Source: Labrus mixtus
Taxonomy: Eukaryota > Chordata > Actinopteri > Labriformes > Labridae
NCBI RefSeq assembly: GCF_963584025.1
Contig: NC_083629.1
Span: forward strand, 1,029,501 to 1,093,500
Length of the DNA: 64,000 nucleotides
Reading direction: 5' to 3'
Position numbers and translations under genes: made by a program. The notes beneath the pieces were generated by a model. That model was given only the letters and a program-made list of their open reading frames with translations, made no database searches and was not told the DNA's origin. Shown here one piece after another: positions 11,059-22,554 of the stretch; the first letter of the stretch is position 1, and each line of letters begins with the position of its first letter.

Positions 11059-11305
11059 CAGTGGTTCTCGACTGCACCAACTCCTCCACCAACTCCTAAA
11101 AACGCGACCTAAATGTCAGATATTTTTCAACCCATCCGATTTATTAATGAAAAAGTGAACAGTTTGGACTGTACAAAACAGGTGATGGAACAAAGAACCA
11201 GAACAAAACAAACATGTTTAAAAAACGCTTCACATTTATTTTCCAGGAACACACTCACATAACGTACTGAAAACGGCTCCCCGACCCACCAGTTGAGAAT
11301 CACTG
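11059..11305. mobile_element. hAT-type MITE, copy 2, complete
   Basis: Starts CAGTGGTTCTCGAC and ends GTTGAGAATCACTG, near-perfect terminal inverted repeats. It is flanked by GTATACAA (11051-11058) and GTATACAG (11306-11313), a 7 of 8 match to the 8-bp duplication that hAT transposases leave. It is 247 bp and non-coding. The CAGTGGTTCTCAA terminus is known from Charlie-like hAT families. Confidence 0.85.
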
Positions 11306-12480
11306 GTATACAGTATTGCGATTACTGTTAATTTTTTACATTAGCTTACACACAAAAATGATAAGAGTAATTTATGAAATCTTGGAACTGCAGGTGGAGA
11401 AGCAAGTGTGCTGAACTCTTTATGTTTTTGTTGTTGTTCTTTTTTCTTTTCAAAAATAAATATTCACAACTCCGTTTATTCATAGCATGAGAAGGATTTT
11501 TGTTTTAAGTTGTGAGTCATGTGTGAAGATGTGCTCAGAGTTTTGCAATTAAGAGTGAATGAGAAGAGATGTAAAGTGTGCCTAACTAGTTGAAATTGTG
11601 TAAGTTTTTTTCCAAAAGAATGATTCACTAAATAAATGGATTCAGGCCGCTGACCCGGTTAGTTCGGAGAAAGAAATTTAGTGTTTCAGCTAGCGTGAAA
11701 AACTGTAAGGCCACTTTCTCCTTACTCACTTTTATATCTGATTTGTATCTCTCTTTTTTGTCTTTCTTTTGAGCTTGCTGCCCCATTTTTAATTTAACTG
11801 CATAACATCCTCACATGAGATTACAGCCTTCCTCTGCCATGCCCTCTGTTTCTCTGCTGGTGTTGTTTCCTCTCTCTTCCCATGGGCTCTCACAATATAC
11901 GAGGCAACTGATGCTGGGACTCTTAAAGAAATGCTGTATGGAACCTCAACTCTACATATTTACTGATCCATGTAGATTGTTGCAGCTTTATCTGTGGCAA
12001 CTCGGGAATAAGTGTGGCATGCCTTCTTTTGAAATCATGAAAACTTTATCATGGTTCTGTGTGTGTACAGTTTCTGTGTGCTCTGTCTTTCTCCTCTCTC
12101 TTTATTCATTTAAAGCACACTTCATGTTCTTTACAAACAAGAACTCAGGCACAAACTGAATGGTTAAAACAAAAAGGCGTCTACAGACAACAAAGATAAG
12201 TTCAAAATTGAGAAAAGGAAGGAACCCATAAATCATACAAGATATGAAAATGTCAACTCTGCTCTGTAGAACTAAAATCAAAGAGAGTGAAAAAACACTA
12301 CTTAACCTAGAGATGCAGTAACAATAAGAGGCCATGAGAATCTCACAAGACTGGAGCAGGATCATAATAGACTTGGCAGGTTGAAAACCTCAAAGAATGG
12401 AGCAGGAATTCACAACAGGGCCCCAAGTCTCTATCCAGCTAGACTTTTCTCCTCTGTCGCCCCCTGGTGGTTGAACTAAC
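11306..12480. other. No recognisable gene
   Basis: Includes a 114-codon frame at 11815-12159 that is Leu/Phe/Ser-rich, lacks family motifs and has no splice or promoter context I can support. No repeat signature. Confidence 0.5.
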
Positions 12481-12487
12481 CACCAAA

Positions 12488-12808
12488 CTCATTTTTTAAG
12501 ATATCCTTTATTGATCAACGCAATATTCATTTTTACACTGTTATTGGTCATGCTACACACTCATAGGCTGAAATACTCACACACATGCACAAACAGGATC
12601 CGGTGGACATGCACTAATGAAGAGATGTCAGAGTGACGGGGCAGCCAGCATTCCTGATTTTGCGTGGGGGGCTTGCTCAAGGGTACCTCGGCAGTGTTCA
12701 GGAAGTGAACTAGCGCCTCTCCAGCTACCAGACTAATTTCCAGTTTGGTCCACACCGCGACTCGAACCAGCGACCCTTCAGTTCCTAACCGCACGGTCCC
12801 TACAGACT
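12488..12808 (-). repeat. tRNA-headed SINE (family A), near full length
   Basis: On the minus strand: TCAGTCTGTAGGGACCGTG (A-box region), GGTTCGAGTCGCGG (B box), GGTAGCTGGAGAGGCGC, then ATTAGTGCATGTCC, CCTGTTTGTGCATGTGTG and the 3' end AATAAAGGATATC. The copy at 40199 has the same order and length (about 325 bp). It ends where an L2-like 3' end begins on the other strand. Confidence 0.85.
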
Positions 12809-13080
12809 GAATCCCTCTGCACCTTTAAGAGAAAGCTAAAGACCCAGCTCTTTCATAAACACCTTCACACATAATGAGTTGATGACGATGATTATGATAG
12901 TGATGAAGACGATATTTAGGATGGCTTTGAGGCTGATTAGCACCTGTGTGTCCAATTGGACTTAAAGCTGTTTGTTTGCACTTTGTTGTTTCCTCCTCTC
13001 TAGATCCTCGCCTGTGTTGTTCTTACTCTCTGATGTATGTCACTTTGGACAAAAGTGTCAGCTCAAAATTTAATTGTAGA
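12809..13080 (+). mobile_element. L2-like LINE 3' end (ORF2 terminus and UTR)
   Basis: TGCACCTTTAAGAGAAAGCT reads CTFKRKLKTQLF, the end of L2-clade ORF2 (compare FKNRLKTFLF at 44905). It is followed by an acidic GATGA-rich stretch and a tail CACTTTGGACAAAAGTGTC that resembles the tail of many fish L2-related LINEs and SINEs. Everything upstream is missing; a SINE abuts it. Confidence 0.65.
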
Positions 13081-14038
13081 ATTTTGACATCATGGTTGAT
13101 GAAGTGTTGGGTTATCCGACCAGTGACCAGATGCTCTTTGCATTCCCTCGCCTGGTGACCAGCTCTGTCCAGCTTGATGGGAACTTGCTGTGGGCTCTGC
13201 TGAAAGAGGAAGTAAGGGCATATTTGAAGTGGAGCAGATTAGAGTTGCTCTTCTGGTGAACTGTGGTGCACTTTGTGTTTTTAGAAGCACGATCAGCTCT
13301 GGAGTGCACAGCGTGGGAACTGTTGAATCTGTCAATTATAGATCTATTATTTATTTATTTTTCTTATTTAAAATAATAATAATAAAAAAAAGGTTAACAA
13401 AAAGTTGCCAATATACTGGGTTTCATGTTTTAAAAAAAAGTTATTGCCAAGCTTCTTGTGCTCTTTGCCTTTTTCATTTTCCAGAGTTGTTTCTGCGCCT
13501 GCTCTAACCGTATCCCGATGTGATGTATCAGTGTCTATCGGTCCTCTGCACTCTCCTCCCCCCCCCCCCCCCTTCTGCTCTGTGTGCTCTGTGTTCATGA
13601 GTGTGTTTGATCAGTGATGCTCCCACGCGTTCCTTCTGTGCCAGAAATGCTGAAAGTGATGCTCTGTGTGCTCACTTGTCTTTCATTTGATCCGTCTGTG
13701 TGTGTTTAAAAAGAGACAAACATGGCATCATAGAAACCCCACTTGTCCTTGGCAAAAGGCTGTAAAACCGTGGAGACGTCTCACCAGCCAAAGACACACA
13801 AACACACACACAAACACACAGCTGGTACAACATACATTTGGCTAACTTTCCTCTCTCATCCAGTCCTCTGACACTGTCTCTACAGTGGATGTTTGTGTCT
13901 GCTGAGACGACTTACATTAATCCTGCCATATCCAAGAAGACTTTGGTGTACAGATAAATATCTGATGACATAATTTAGATGCTTCAAATTAAACCACAAG
14001 TTAACTAATCAGCCGCTTTAGTTAGGTCTGCTTTAGAG
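13081..14038. other. No gene seen; poly-C and microsatellites
   Basis: A C homopolymer of about 18-19 bases lies at 13555-13572. AAT-type repeats sit at 13370-13390 and a CA-rich patch at 13790-13822. No coding signature. Confidence 0.55.
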
Positions 14039-14607
14039 CTGTGGTTCTCAACAGGTCTAACCTACTGTTAATCTTTTCTGCTTAGGCGTTCTGTCTGTGG
14101 TCAGAGCGCCCAGGGGAGACTTACTGGTCAGCTCCAGGGCCGAAGTTGTAGCTCTCAACTTTGGGGGCTAACCCCCGTCACATTTACTGGTTAGCAGGAG
14201 GTAGTGAGCAGACACGGAGATTATGGCATGTACATACACTTCAGATATTGACTCGTTTCTCGAACACACACACTCTCCTCCACTCTCTCTCTCCTCACTC
14301 GCTCCACCACCCATCTACATGCGCACTGAGACATTCACAGACAGACATTTGCTACGCGTATAACACTTAGGACCCACAGTCCTTCATGAAATATTGCGAC
14401 CCAAATTTTGGATATTTTTTAACCAATCAGATTTATTTAATGAAAAACTGAGCAGCTTGGACCTTAGAGGCTACGAAATATGTGACCTGAAACTGAATAC
14501 AAAAAATAGCACTTCAGACTATTTGACACACTTCTCTTTCAGGGACACCTTCACTGAAAACAGCTCTGTGACCCACTTTTTGGTCCCGACCCACCAGTTG
14601 AGAACCA
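14039..14607. mobile_element. hAT-type MITE, copy 3, split by a solo LTR
   Basis: The left terminus CTGTGGTTCTCAAC at 14039 and the right terminus GTTGAGAACCATTG at 14594-14607 match copy 2. The inner blocks (TGCGACCCAAATTTTGG, ACCAATCAGATTTATTTAAT, CCCGACCCACCAG) match copies 1 and 2. The flanks CTTTAGAG and CTTTATAC agree at 5 leading bases, a decayed target duplication. The element is longer than copy 2 because a 300-bp LTR sits at 14066-14365. Confidence 0.8.
14066..14365 (-). mobile_element. Solo LTR related to the 20-26 kb Ty3/gypsy element
   Basis: On the minus strand this matches the LTR at 19979 and 26136. It starts TGTTAATC (LTR end, inverted), contains GGTCAGAGCGCCCAGGGGAG, CAGGGCCGAAGTTGTAGC, TCTCAACTTTGGGGGCTAAC and ends CGTATAACA, the inverse of the LTR start TGTTATAC. 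It is 300 bp against 383 bp, so part of its interior is lost. No internal retrotransposon sequence is present, so it is a solo LTR, older than the full element judging by divergence. Confidence 0.85.
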
Positions 14608-15904
14608 TTGCTTTATACCAAACTAGAGTCCTGTCGTTAGAGAATAACAACAAAGGCAGAAGCATTTGAAAGTATGACGTAAATGTGCATGTTGTGGAGC
14701 ATTCTGCTGCTGCAGCAGAAGTAATAGAGCAAATCCACAATTCAAATCCTCCTGACCCTCAGGGTTTGGGAGGGAAAAGGCCTCCTCTGGACAGATTAAT
14801 GTGAGTTTCTCCCTCTGGAACAACACAGCATTCTACTGCTTACAGATTAAGTGTTGTGCTGTATTTGCTAATATTGTGATGTTTGCTAATAATGTGTCCA
14901 AATAAAAACAAAAGCTTATAATTGGCTCAGGATTAATTAGCTCCATGTAAATAAACAATGGCATGCACAGGCCACCACTGGGTACTAAGCAACAATAGGT
15001 GGTGTTTTAATGAGGGCAATAAATGTCCTTTGGTGTTCTGCTTATTTCCTGAAATGAGCCTCACTGGACTTTGGATATAAAGAGCATAACTGTTTCTGAT
15101 ATTGAATTGTGTTGCAGAAGCATATGCATTTTAATTGTGTTTAAGTGCATCCTGGAGGCATTGCTGCACTAAAGGTAAAAAAAACCATAGCAACCCTTTG
15201 CAGGGCCAAATAAAGAAAACAGAATCATTCTAATCGGATCACAAGGTTTATGGACAGAAAAAAGCAGTTTCTGTTTTGCTCCACAGAAGCATATACATGT
15301 AGCACAAGTTTTCCAGAAGCAGAGGGAACACTCATATAGTCACCGGGTGTTTCTCCTAACAGGAAACCTTCCAACACATGTTCAAATGTAGGTGTTGAAG
15401 ACATTTGTAAGAACTTGACTTCAAACAAGAAAGATTCAGGAGACTCAGATGGCTTAAGCTGAAGAAGTTTGTATAATACTCGTGAGGAGAAATTACTTTA
15501 ACAGCATATGCCAAGCTAGTTCTGTCAGACCATTCCAAAGGCTTTGTATATATATCCTAAAGATAATGCTAAAGTCAGGCCCATATTACCCTACCTGTTC
15601 TAAACTTGAATGTGATGTCTAAGACAATTGGGAGCAGACACTAAGTCCACCAAACAATACAGATATGAGGGGATACACAAAGTGACCTTGGTTGGCACGG
15701 TAACGGCTAACCCTATCAGCTCTGTCTGTGGTAAGGAGCAGGGAAGTAGATAGCAGCAAGTAAATAATGTGTGTACATCTAAAGAGAAACAGACAGTCCA
15801 TCACAGTAGGTGTAAAATAACCTCAGCCAAAAAAGTAAGAACTCTGAGTCTGTGTAAATGTAGAACTAAGAAGACAAATGTGATATTATCAAAACATTAA
15901 AACT
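14608..15904. other. No recognisable gene or repeat
   Basis: Moderately AT-rich. The part near 14920-15130 is of ordinary complexity. Open frames are under 70 codons. Confidence 0.5.
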
Positions 15905-17080
15905 CCACATTTGATTGAACATGGTATAAAGACAACATGTCAAATGTTGAAAATGAGAATCTCATTGTTTTAGCAAAATTATATGACCAATTTGAATATG
16001 ATGCCAAAAAATACATTTCAAAGAGAGTTGGAACAGAGTCATTTTTACCTCTTTATTGCATCACCTTTTCTTTTAAAAACCTTCAGTAACAATTTGGAAC
16101 TGAGGAGACCAATTTATGCGTGTGTGGGATGTTTATACTATTTTTGCATTATGTAAGACATCAGCTGTTCAACAGTTCAGAGTCTCCTTTGTCTTTTTTT
16201 TTTTTTACCCGAAATATACTCCCAAATATTTTCAATGGGTGTGTTTTGAAAATGGGTTTCAAAAGTCCGGACTGCAGGAAAGCAGGTTTATCACCCGGAC
16301 TCTTTGATTACTGAACCATGCTGTTGTTATACTTGCAGAATGTGGTGAAGCATTGTCTTGATGAAATATGCAAGACCTTCTCTGAAAGTTAATTTGGCAG
16401 CGTTGCTCCAAAACCTGTGTAAATGGTTTAGCATTAATGGTGCCTAAGCTTGACAAATGTGCAGATTACCTTTGTTATGTACATTTATTCCATCACAGGT
16501 TCTGGCTTTTGAACTGTGTACTGATAACAAGCGGAATGTTCCCTTTCAAGGGATCACAGATTTCCTAACAGAAAGTCAAATTCGACTTTATCAGACCCCA
16601 AAACAGTTTTCCACTTGGCCTCAGTGCATTGTTAATGAGCTCGGGTTCTGGATTTGGTTTATGTCATTACTCATTGGATGGTACAGTTTGAACTAACTTT
16701 TGTGGATGAACCAATGAACTCTGTTGACAGGCAATGTTTTTTGGAAGTGAGTCCATGCAGTGATGTCCAATACATTGGTTGGTTGCAATCCTCCATTTTT
16801 TTCCTAATTTCATATTTTGTTGCACTTTTACTATTACTTCAGAAATACAGAGCCTCTCATTATTGATTGGTACCCAATCATGTTACCACCCTGTTACCTT
16901 CCTTAACTGTGACATGTTCCACTCAACGTTTTTTTAAGCATTTCACAACTTTCCAAGTCTTTCCTTTCCACTCTCCTAACTTTTTGAAATGTGTTGTCAG
17001 CATCAAATTCAACATGGGTATATCATGTTCCAAAAACAATGAAATCAGTTTCAACATTTGATATCTTGTCTTTTGATAGT
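15905..17080 (-). mobile_element. Decayed Tc1/mariner-type DNA transposon
   Basis: Two subterminal segments are inverted copies of each other: 15928-15972 (AAGACAACATGTCAAATG, TGAAAATGAG, CATTGTTTTAGC) and 17029-17075 (CAAAAACAATG, CAGTTTCAACATTTG, TATCTTGTCTTTT). Between them is about 1.05 kb with fragments of a transposase on the minus strand. The layout of long inverted ends around one transposase gene fits the Tc1/mariner superfamily, and a very similar repeat is widespread in fish. Confidence 0.7.
16259..16456 (-). pseudogene. Tc1-type transposase fragment
   Basis: This 65-codon minus-strand frame contains CIFHQDNASPHSASI and, about 30 residues on, SCSPDF. In Tc1-type transposases the matching blocks are the second catalytic aspartate region (QDN.xPH) and the SPDLNPIE block leading to the third acidic residue. 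The frame stops at SPDF, just before the expected NPIE, and neighbouring frames hold only shreds. It would have cut and joined DNA ends as a DDE enzyme; here it is a fossil. Confidence 0.7.
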
Positions 17081-17296
17081 TAAATTAAATATGGGGTTTC
17101 ACTGTTTTGCTAACAATCACTCTATGTTTCTATATACATTTTTGAACAGTATCCCAACTATCTGAAAATTGAGTTTTTATAATAAAACTTAAAGGGAAAT
17201 TCTGGCTTTAATGCAAATTTTTCTCTTATTTAATTAAAAAAAAAAAAAATCAAATTAACCATCTGTGTCCATGTTTTTGAAAAAGCTTAAACTTCT
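17081..17296. other. AT-rich spacer
   Basis: Short A runs at about 17236; nothing recognisable. Confidence 0.5.
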
Positions 17297-17480
17297 ACTA
17301 CATTTTTTTTTTTAGATTTATTTTTGGGGCTTCTAGTGCCTTAATTGTAGCGATAGATGATGGATAGAGTTAGAAATCAGGGAGCGAGAGAGAGAGAGAG
17401 GGTAAAAACACGCAGGTCAGATTCAAATCTGGACCGCTCGCTTGACCTGTACTAACCACTGCTCCACCAGCGCCCCTCAA
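17297..17480 (-). repeat. tRNA-headed SINE (family C), full-length copy
   Basis: On the minus strand it begins GGGGCGCTGGTGGAGCAGTG, carries a B-box-like ATTTGAATC, then a (CT)n stretch, CCCTGATTTCTAACTC, AATTAAGGCACTAGAAGCCC and a poly-A-like end. Other copies are at 4358+6604 and 50109. The inner (GA)n run at 17382-17401 is a microsatellite. Confidence 0.75.
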
Positions 17481-18745
17481 GTACATTTTTAAGGGTATTT
17501 AGTTTGTCAACGATTCAAGCCATATTTTCACTACTTTGTTGCGTTGCTTAAGAAATGTTTTTGTTTAAATTGCATGTTCATTTAACTATATTATGTATGG
17601 AGTGTTGCAAATATAAAATAAATAATATGGACCCTTAATGTACACCAGTAACAAACAACTGCATTAAGTTCTACTTGTACCACACATATTTCTTTCTTCA
17701 CATCCCACTGAGCTCAGTGCTGAAGTTTTCATCCATACAGAACTAATTGCTCTTTGCAGTCTCGGTACTGTTGTTAGAGAAAAGAGAAGACAGCAGAGAA
17801 AACGATGGCCTAGGAAATTCCTGCTGACATCTTTCTGGGGAGTTATTGATGGGAGAAGGTACAGTGGTTAGTGGAAAATGTTTGTCAGGCATGTTAACAT
17901 CAAGTGAAGAAAAGATGTGAGAAATAACACAGACTTTAACAAAGGAAAGCCAAGAAAAACAGAAAAAAATCCTCACATCAACCTGTTTGAATTGAAGACA
18001 GTTGAGGACAGTTCAGACATAAATATTGAGAAATATAATGAAGCCAAAAGAAACAATGAATCTTGATTCAGAAGTATTCAGCTCTACTTGTTTTGTGATT
18101 TCTATTTGTGTTGTAAAAACAGAGTCAAAATATCATACGAATCAAACTTCCTGGAAAAAAAGTAAAAGTCAAATCAAACATGAGAAACAGATTTAAACAA
18201 ACTTTAAAAAAAACCTTGGCTGTGCCTCATTTACAAAAAAAAAGAAAAAAGTGGCAACAGTTGTCTTCCTAGTACCTTCATGCTGTCTTTGCTCTGTCTT
18301 TATTGATAAATAGAAACTCTCAGCAAAAAGATAAATGGACTTACCTAGCGTGCAAGCTAACCCTGGCTAACATTAATCAATGATCACCTCACCAGCTCTC
18401 TGCTGCAAGCACATTTACCAACCACAAACAAATATCCATGGTTAACTGAATCCAAACACCATCTTTTGTGAATGGCAGTTGATCAGGTGAAGTCTTTCTT
18501 ACCAAAACTGAATTTTCATTAGGCAAGCTGTTAAGCTAATTAGCTAGCTATACCACTTGCTCACGGAGGTAAGACAGATTCATGGAACTGAACTCACATG
18601 ACAACAACAACTCGGGACTAGTTTTGGTCTTTCAGTAAGGATGAAACAACAGATGGTTAATCTTTCTTCATTTACTAGTCGACTCAGTCAGAAAGACAGA
18701 TAGAGGATGTAACAGAGTTAGAGCTTAATTGTTAACCTAAAAGTT
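17481..18745. other. No recognisable gene
   Basis: AT-rich, with A-run-rich stretches at 18155-18250 and AGCTAATTAGCTAGCTA near 18533-18549. Possibly old repeat remnants; nothing I can classify. Confidence 0.45.
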
Positions 18746-19029
18746 CTGGGGTCTCATTTATAAAAGAGTGAGTAGAATCCATACTAAAAATGTACATGCG
18801 CCAAAAACCCGGAAATGGCGTGCGCACAAAATTATTCAGATTTATAAATCACGATCCACCTGGAAATGTGCGCACGTAGATTAGTCCCATGTTCGGCCCT
18901 CTACACGCCCACATTCAACCATAAACGTTCAACGCAAAGCAGCTCGTGAATGAAGAAGCATACAAACGAGGGGGCGGAGCAAAGGTTTCCAGCACTGGAT
19001 CACGGTGAAACCCGAAGTTTAGACAAAGA

Positions 19030-19160
19030 AACAAAACTTTCTGACCCAGAAACGGAGGAGTTTGTGAGTGAAGTGAAGGATAAAATGGACATATGGGTAG
19101 TTTACTGCAGCAGGAGGATCACAAACTGAAGAAAAATCAGAGAGTGACACCACGTCGCTG
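19030..19160 (+). pseudogene. Possible Myb/SANT-like ORF remnant of the Harbinger element
   Basis: One frame reads EFVSEVKDKMDIW and, after a few residues, RRITN, resembling the start of the Myb/SANT-like DNA-binding proteins that accompany Harbinger transposases (pattern EVxxxKxIL..GITNKxK). It is interrupted by stops directly after ITN. The similarity is short and the call tentative, but the location inside Harbinger-type termini supports it. Confidence 0.35.
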
Positions 19161-19978
19161 CTTCATTCACGCTGTCCTCCTACAGCGCCAAAACATCCAG
19201 CGTTCATCATTACGCACAAGTATATCTGGACCCACACTGACGTCTTCACATTGTCAGAGTGCTCACGTCAGTCAGCAGTCTGCCTCACTCTATCATATTA
19301 TTAATCAATTCAATTCAAAATCAATTCATCGTGGTAAACTCCGTCTGCTCTGTGACTCATTATGAGGATATATAGACTTAATGATCATGTCAGAGATGAC
19401 CTGACTTAATGTCCACACTTGAATTATTTACAGAATAAATACGTGCAGTTGATGAAGACATGCTGAGTAACGAGAAGGTGAAATGTGTGAAGCCACCGCC
19501 GTGTCTCTGTGCGCTCTGTGCGTCTTGACGCAGGCATCTTTATTAAAACTTAAAAACCACACTTGATGATAAATGCACGATATTGAAATATATTAATGAA
19601 AACTGGTGGCTCTATGGTCTTTGTTAGTCTAATGTTTAACTGTAATCAGTGATTACATTAGTGTACAAGTCCGGTCCTCTGAGGTCCGTCTGGGATAATG
19701 AAGGCGAGACGGCGCTGATGAATTATGTATGTGGCGGACTTTTATTTTTTATTTTTATTTTATGTTTATATATTGTCATAATGAAAGTTACTTATCGGAA
19801 ACGGCTCACTACATGCGTGATTATAGCCTAAATAAAACCATCGGTTTCAATGATTATGATGACGTGGACCTGTCAGTAAAGTTTGATATTTAGTGAAATA
19901 AAATGTGGAAGAGACATCAATATACCTTCTGCAGGCTTCAATTCACCACTTCACCATCTGTGTCGCCAATTTCCCATG
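19161..19978. other. Interior of the Harbinger-like element, no intact gene
   Basis: Frames of 60-90 codons only. The CpG-containing stretch near 19480-19540 and 19670-19720 may be decayed transposase sequence; no DDE motif is visible. Confidence 0.45.
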
Positions 19979-20361
19979 TGTTATACAAGCAGCGTATGTC
20001 TGTCTGTGAATGGCTTAGTGCGCGTGTGTGGGTGGGAGGAGCGAGAGAGGAGAGAGAGAGAATGAGGCGAATGTGTGTGTTCGGCGGGTGTGTGCGTGAG
20101 GCAAGTTATGATAGCGGAGACCGGAGCAGAATGTGTAGCAAAGTGTATGTACAGTTCAAGCTCTGCAAGCATAATAAACGGCCCGGAAGTCCAATATAAC
20201 AAGCCGGACTCTCCGTTGTCTGTTTACACCTTGCTGCACTCCAGTGAAGTGACGGGGGTTAGCCCCGAAGTTGAGAACTACGACTTCGGCCCTGGAGCAG
20301 ACAAATAAGTCTCCCCTGTGCGCCCTGACCACGGTTGGAACGCGGAGCAGGAAGGTTAACA
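19979..20361 (+). repeat. 5' LTR (383 bp)
   Basis: Bounded by TG and CA. AATAAA at 20173-20178 is a candidate polyadenylation signal. A GAGA-rich segment lies at 20038-20062. The eight mismatches to the 3' LTR all fall in the first 217 bases (last at 20195); the remaining 166 bases are identical. Confidence 0.93.
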
Positions 20362-20558
20362 TTGGCGACCACGAAGGGACCCTCTCACGTTTACAGCAGA
20401 AGTGGTGAGCAACCGGTGTAAATAAATCGGAAAGTTAGCAACAAGAGAAACCATACCGCTGCACCTAGCTAAGAAGCTAAGCTAAGATGGCGGCCGCCAA
20501 CTGACGCCACGGGGCTGAAAACTATGTCGGAAATGCGACTAGTCACTCCAACCCTTTC
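20362..20558 (+). other. Leader of the LTR element
   Basis: Untranslated leader between the 5' LTR and the first long frame. It holds the primer binding site, the repeated AGCTAAGAAGCTAAGCTAAG and a GC-rich AAGATGGCGGCCGCC stretch. Confidence 0.6.
20363..20380 (+). promoter_or_regulatory. Primer binding site of the LTR element
   Basis: TGGCGACCACGAAGGGAC starts two bases after the 5' LTR. TGG pairs with the CCA end of a primer tRNA; the tRNA species is not identified. Confidence 0.7.
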
Positions 20559-21176
20559 ATGACACTCCTTTCAGTAAGTGATTTAGAAATAAAAACGGAC
20601 ATTGTGAATAAAGGACATTATAATCCCTTCCTATGTGAAGAAGAGACTGTCGCAGTGAAGCAAAAAGAGAGCAAAGTGTTCTATGTGCCTGCCCAGCCAA
20701 AGTTTTCAAGCACTAATCCCTTCATTGATGCTAGTATGGGGAGTTATTGTTTCCAAGACTGTGATGTGGACACACAATACAAAGATCTATGCCCACATGT
20801 GTGTTATCAACAAGTCCATGTCCAGCCATTAAAGCAGTACAATGCAGTTTTACCACCTACTATCACGGTGGCGACACCTAGTGGAAACCCCTTTGTTTCT
20901 GCTCATTCGGGGAGTTTTATTCAGAGTACACCTGCCCCATGTGAAAGTTCATCCCACACATGCCTGCAGCTGCATCCTTGCTGTTACTCTCCGAATGATA
21001 ATAATACAGGACATTTAAAACAGAAAAGTGACACTCAAATGAGCCAGTTAAAGCGCTCTCTCCCTAAATGTGAACGGTCTGAGTCACCGGCACATCAGAC
21101 CCGCCCTGTTTACTACCAGCCCTCGTCTGACAGCGAAGACGACGGTGGTCCCCACCTTACGCCCTGGTCAGTATGA
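20559..21176 (+). pseudogene. N-terminal gag region of the LTR element
   Basis: A 205-codon frame starting at ATG 20559. The product is rich in Ser, Pro, Cys and Gln, with no domain I recognise, and ends in an acidic SSDSEDDGG stretch. It precedes the capsid-like region, which continues in another frame from about 21150. The natural product was probably one longer Gag, and a small indel near 21140-21170 has split it. Such N-terminal extensions vary a lot between Ty3/gypsy families, so no function is assigned beyond Gag. Confidence 0.65.
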
Positions 21177-22554
21177 TGGCACCACTCCATGGAAAGAGTT
21201 CCTGCACAGATTTGAGAGCTGCGCTAAAGCAAATAACTGGTCAGAAAAGACTATGGCTGTTCAGATGAGATTCTGCTTAACGGGTGCAGCAGGGGCTATC
21301 ACTCATAGTAACCCACGGTCCTCTCAGTGGGATTACAGCCACCTAGTGGATGACATGGAGACTGCTTATGGCCCCTCTTCAGAGCATGCTGCTGCGGTGG
21401 CCATTGAGCTGAGACAGCGGATCCGCAAACCAGGTGAAGCTCTTCACGAACTGAGAGACGACATATATGGACAAGTGGCAGTAGCCTACAGTGACAGATC
21501 TGATAATGTGCAGGACGCCATAGGCGTTGAAGTTTTCACACACGCTCTGGGTGATGTAGACATTGTACAAAAACTGTTAGAACAGCGACCACACACCCTA
21601 GCTCAAGCTTATGACATCGCCCGCCGCCACGAAACAACCAGACGGGCAGCCTCGCATGTCGCCAGCCTCAGACCTTCGGGTTCACACATGCATGAACGGA
21701 GACCCCGCGCTGCTGTGGTGAGAGAAGGGAATGAAGGTGAGAGCAAGACTTACGTAGCCACCCCAGCTGAATACTACAAGTCAAAACCTCCTGATCTTCA
21801 CCACACACAGATTCAACAGAAAAGCTTCAAAGAAAGTAAGTGGGAGGAAATTCGCTGTCACAACTGCTCCGGGCTAGGTCACATGAAGAGAAATTGCCCT
21901 TCACCAAGAAAAACAAGCAGGTTTCAAGCAAAGTCAGCCCCAAAAGAGAGTCCAGAGCCCACTGTACTCCGCTTTAACCCCCCCAGTCAAGAAATGAGTG
22001 TTCACATGTCAATACAGGGACTAAATATTTGTGCTGTCCTGGACAGTGGAGCACGGAAGAGCGTGTTACCTCTCCACCATTTTAACGCCCTTCACTCTGG
22101 TGCCCGGCCTCCACTTCAGCCATCAGTTGTAGAGACTCTGCTTGGTGTTGGGCCTGGTGATGTTCAGGTACTGGGGGAGGCCAACATTCCTGTCCATATA
22201 CACAACAGGCAGGTGAGCGTGCACTTCCTCGTCGCTGACATTGCTGGCAATGGGGCCCTGCTAGGCCACCCATTCCTAACCCAAGCTCAAGCTCGCCTCG
22301 ACTTTGGAAACCATCGCATCGAATTGTTTGGTGAAGAGGTGCCGTACTTCCAGGCCCCAAGCAAGGCAAAGACACATGCAGTGAGAGTGACTCGGACTGT
22401 GGTGTTGGAGGCTGGACGGGAGTATGTGGCGAGAGGCAACTCCCACATTAAAGAACACTTTAAAGGGGAAGTAATGCTGAGCCCCACCAAAGGCTTCATA
22501 GCCAGCGGAAGCTGTACAGACCACCGCCAAGACAGCCAAGCCAGAGCAGCCTGA
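21140..22554 (+). pseudogene. Gag capsid, zinc knuckle and protease
   Basis: The frame (open from 21070, family-like from about 21140) starts with a capsid-type retrotransposon Gag region: QYDGTTPWKEFLHRFE, then a helical part to about residue 190. At residues 263-276 CHNCSGLGHMKRNC is a CX2CX4HX4C zinc knuckle that binds the element's RNA. At 325-328 DSGA, preceded by AVL, is the aspartic protease active site, and GALLGHPFL near residue 397 fits the protease core. The frame ends at 22554; relatives run on into reverse transcriptase, so gag and pol were probably one frame originally. Core motifs are intact although the frame is cut at both ends. Confidence 0.85.

Noticed and set aside
11815..12159. 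114-codon frame
   Set aside because: No recognisable domain, signal or splice context; expected by chance in AT-rich DNA of this length.
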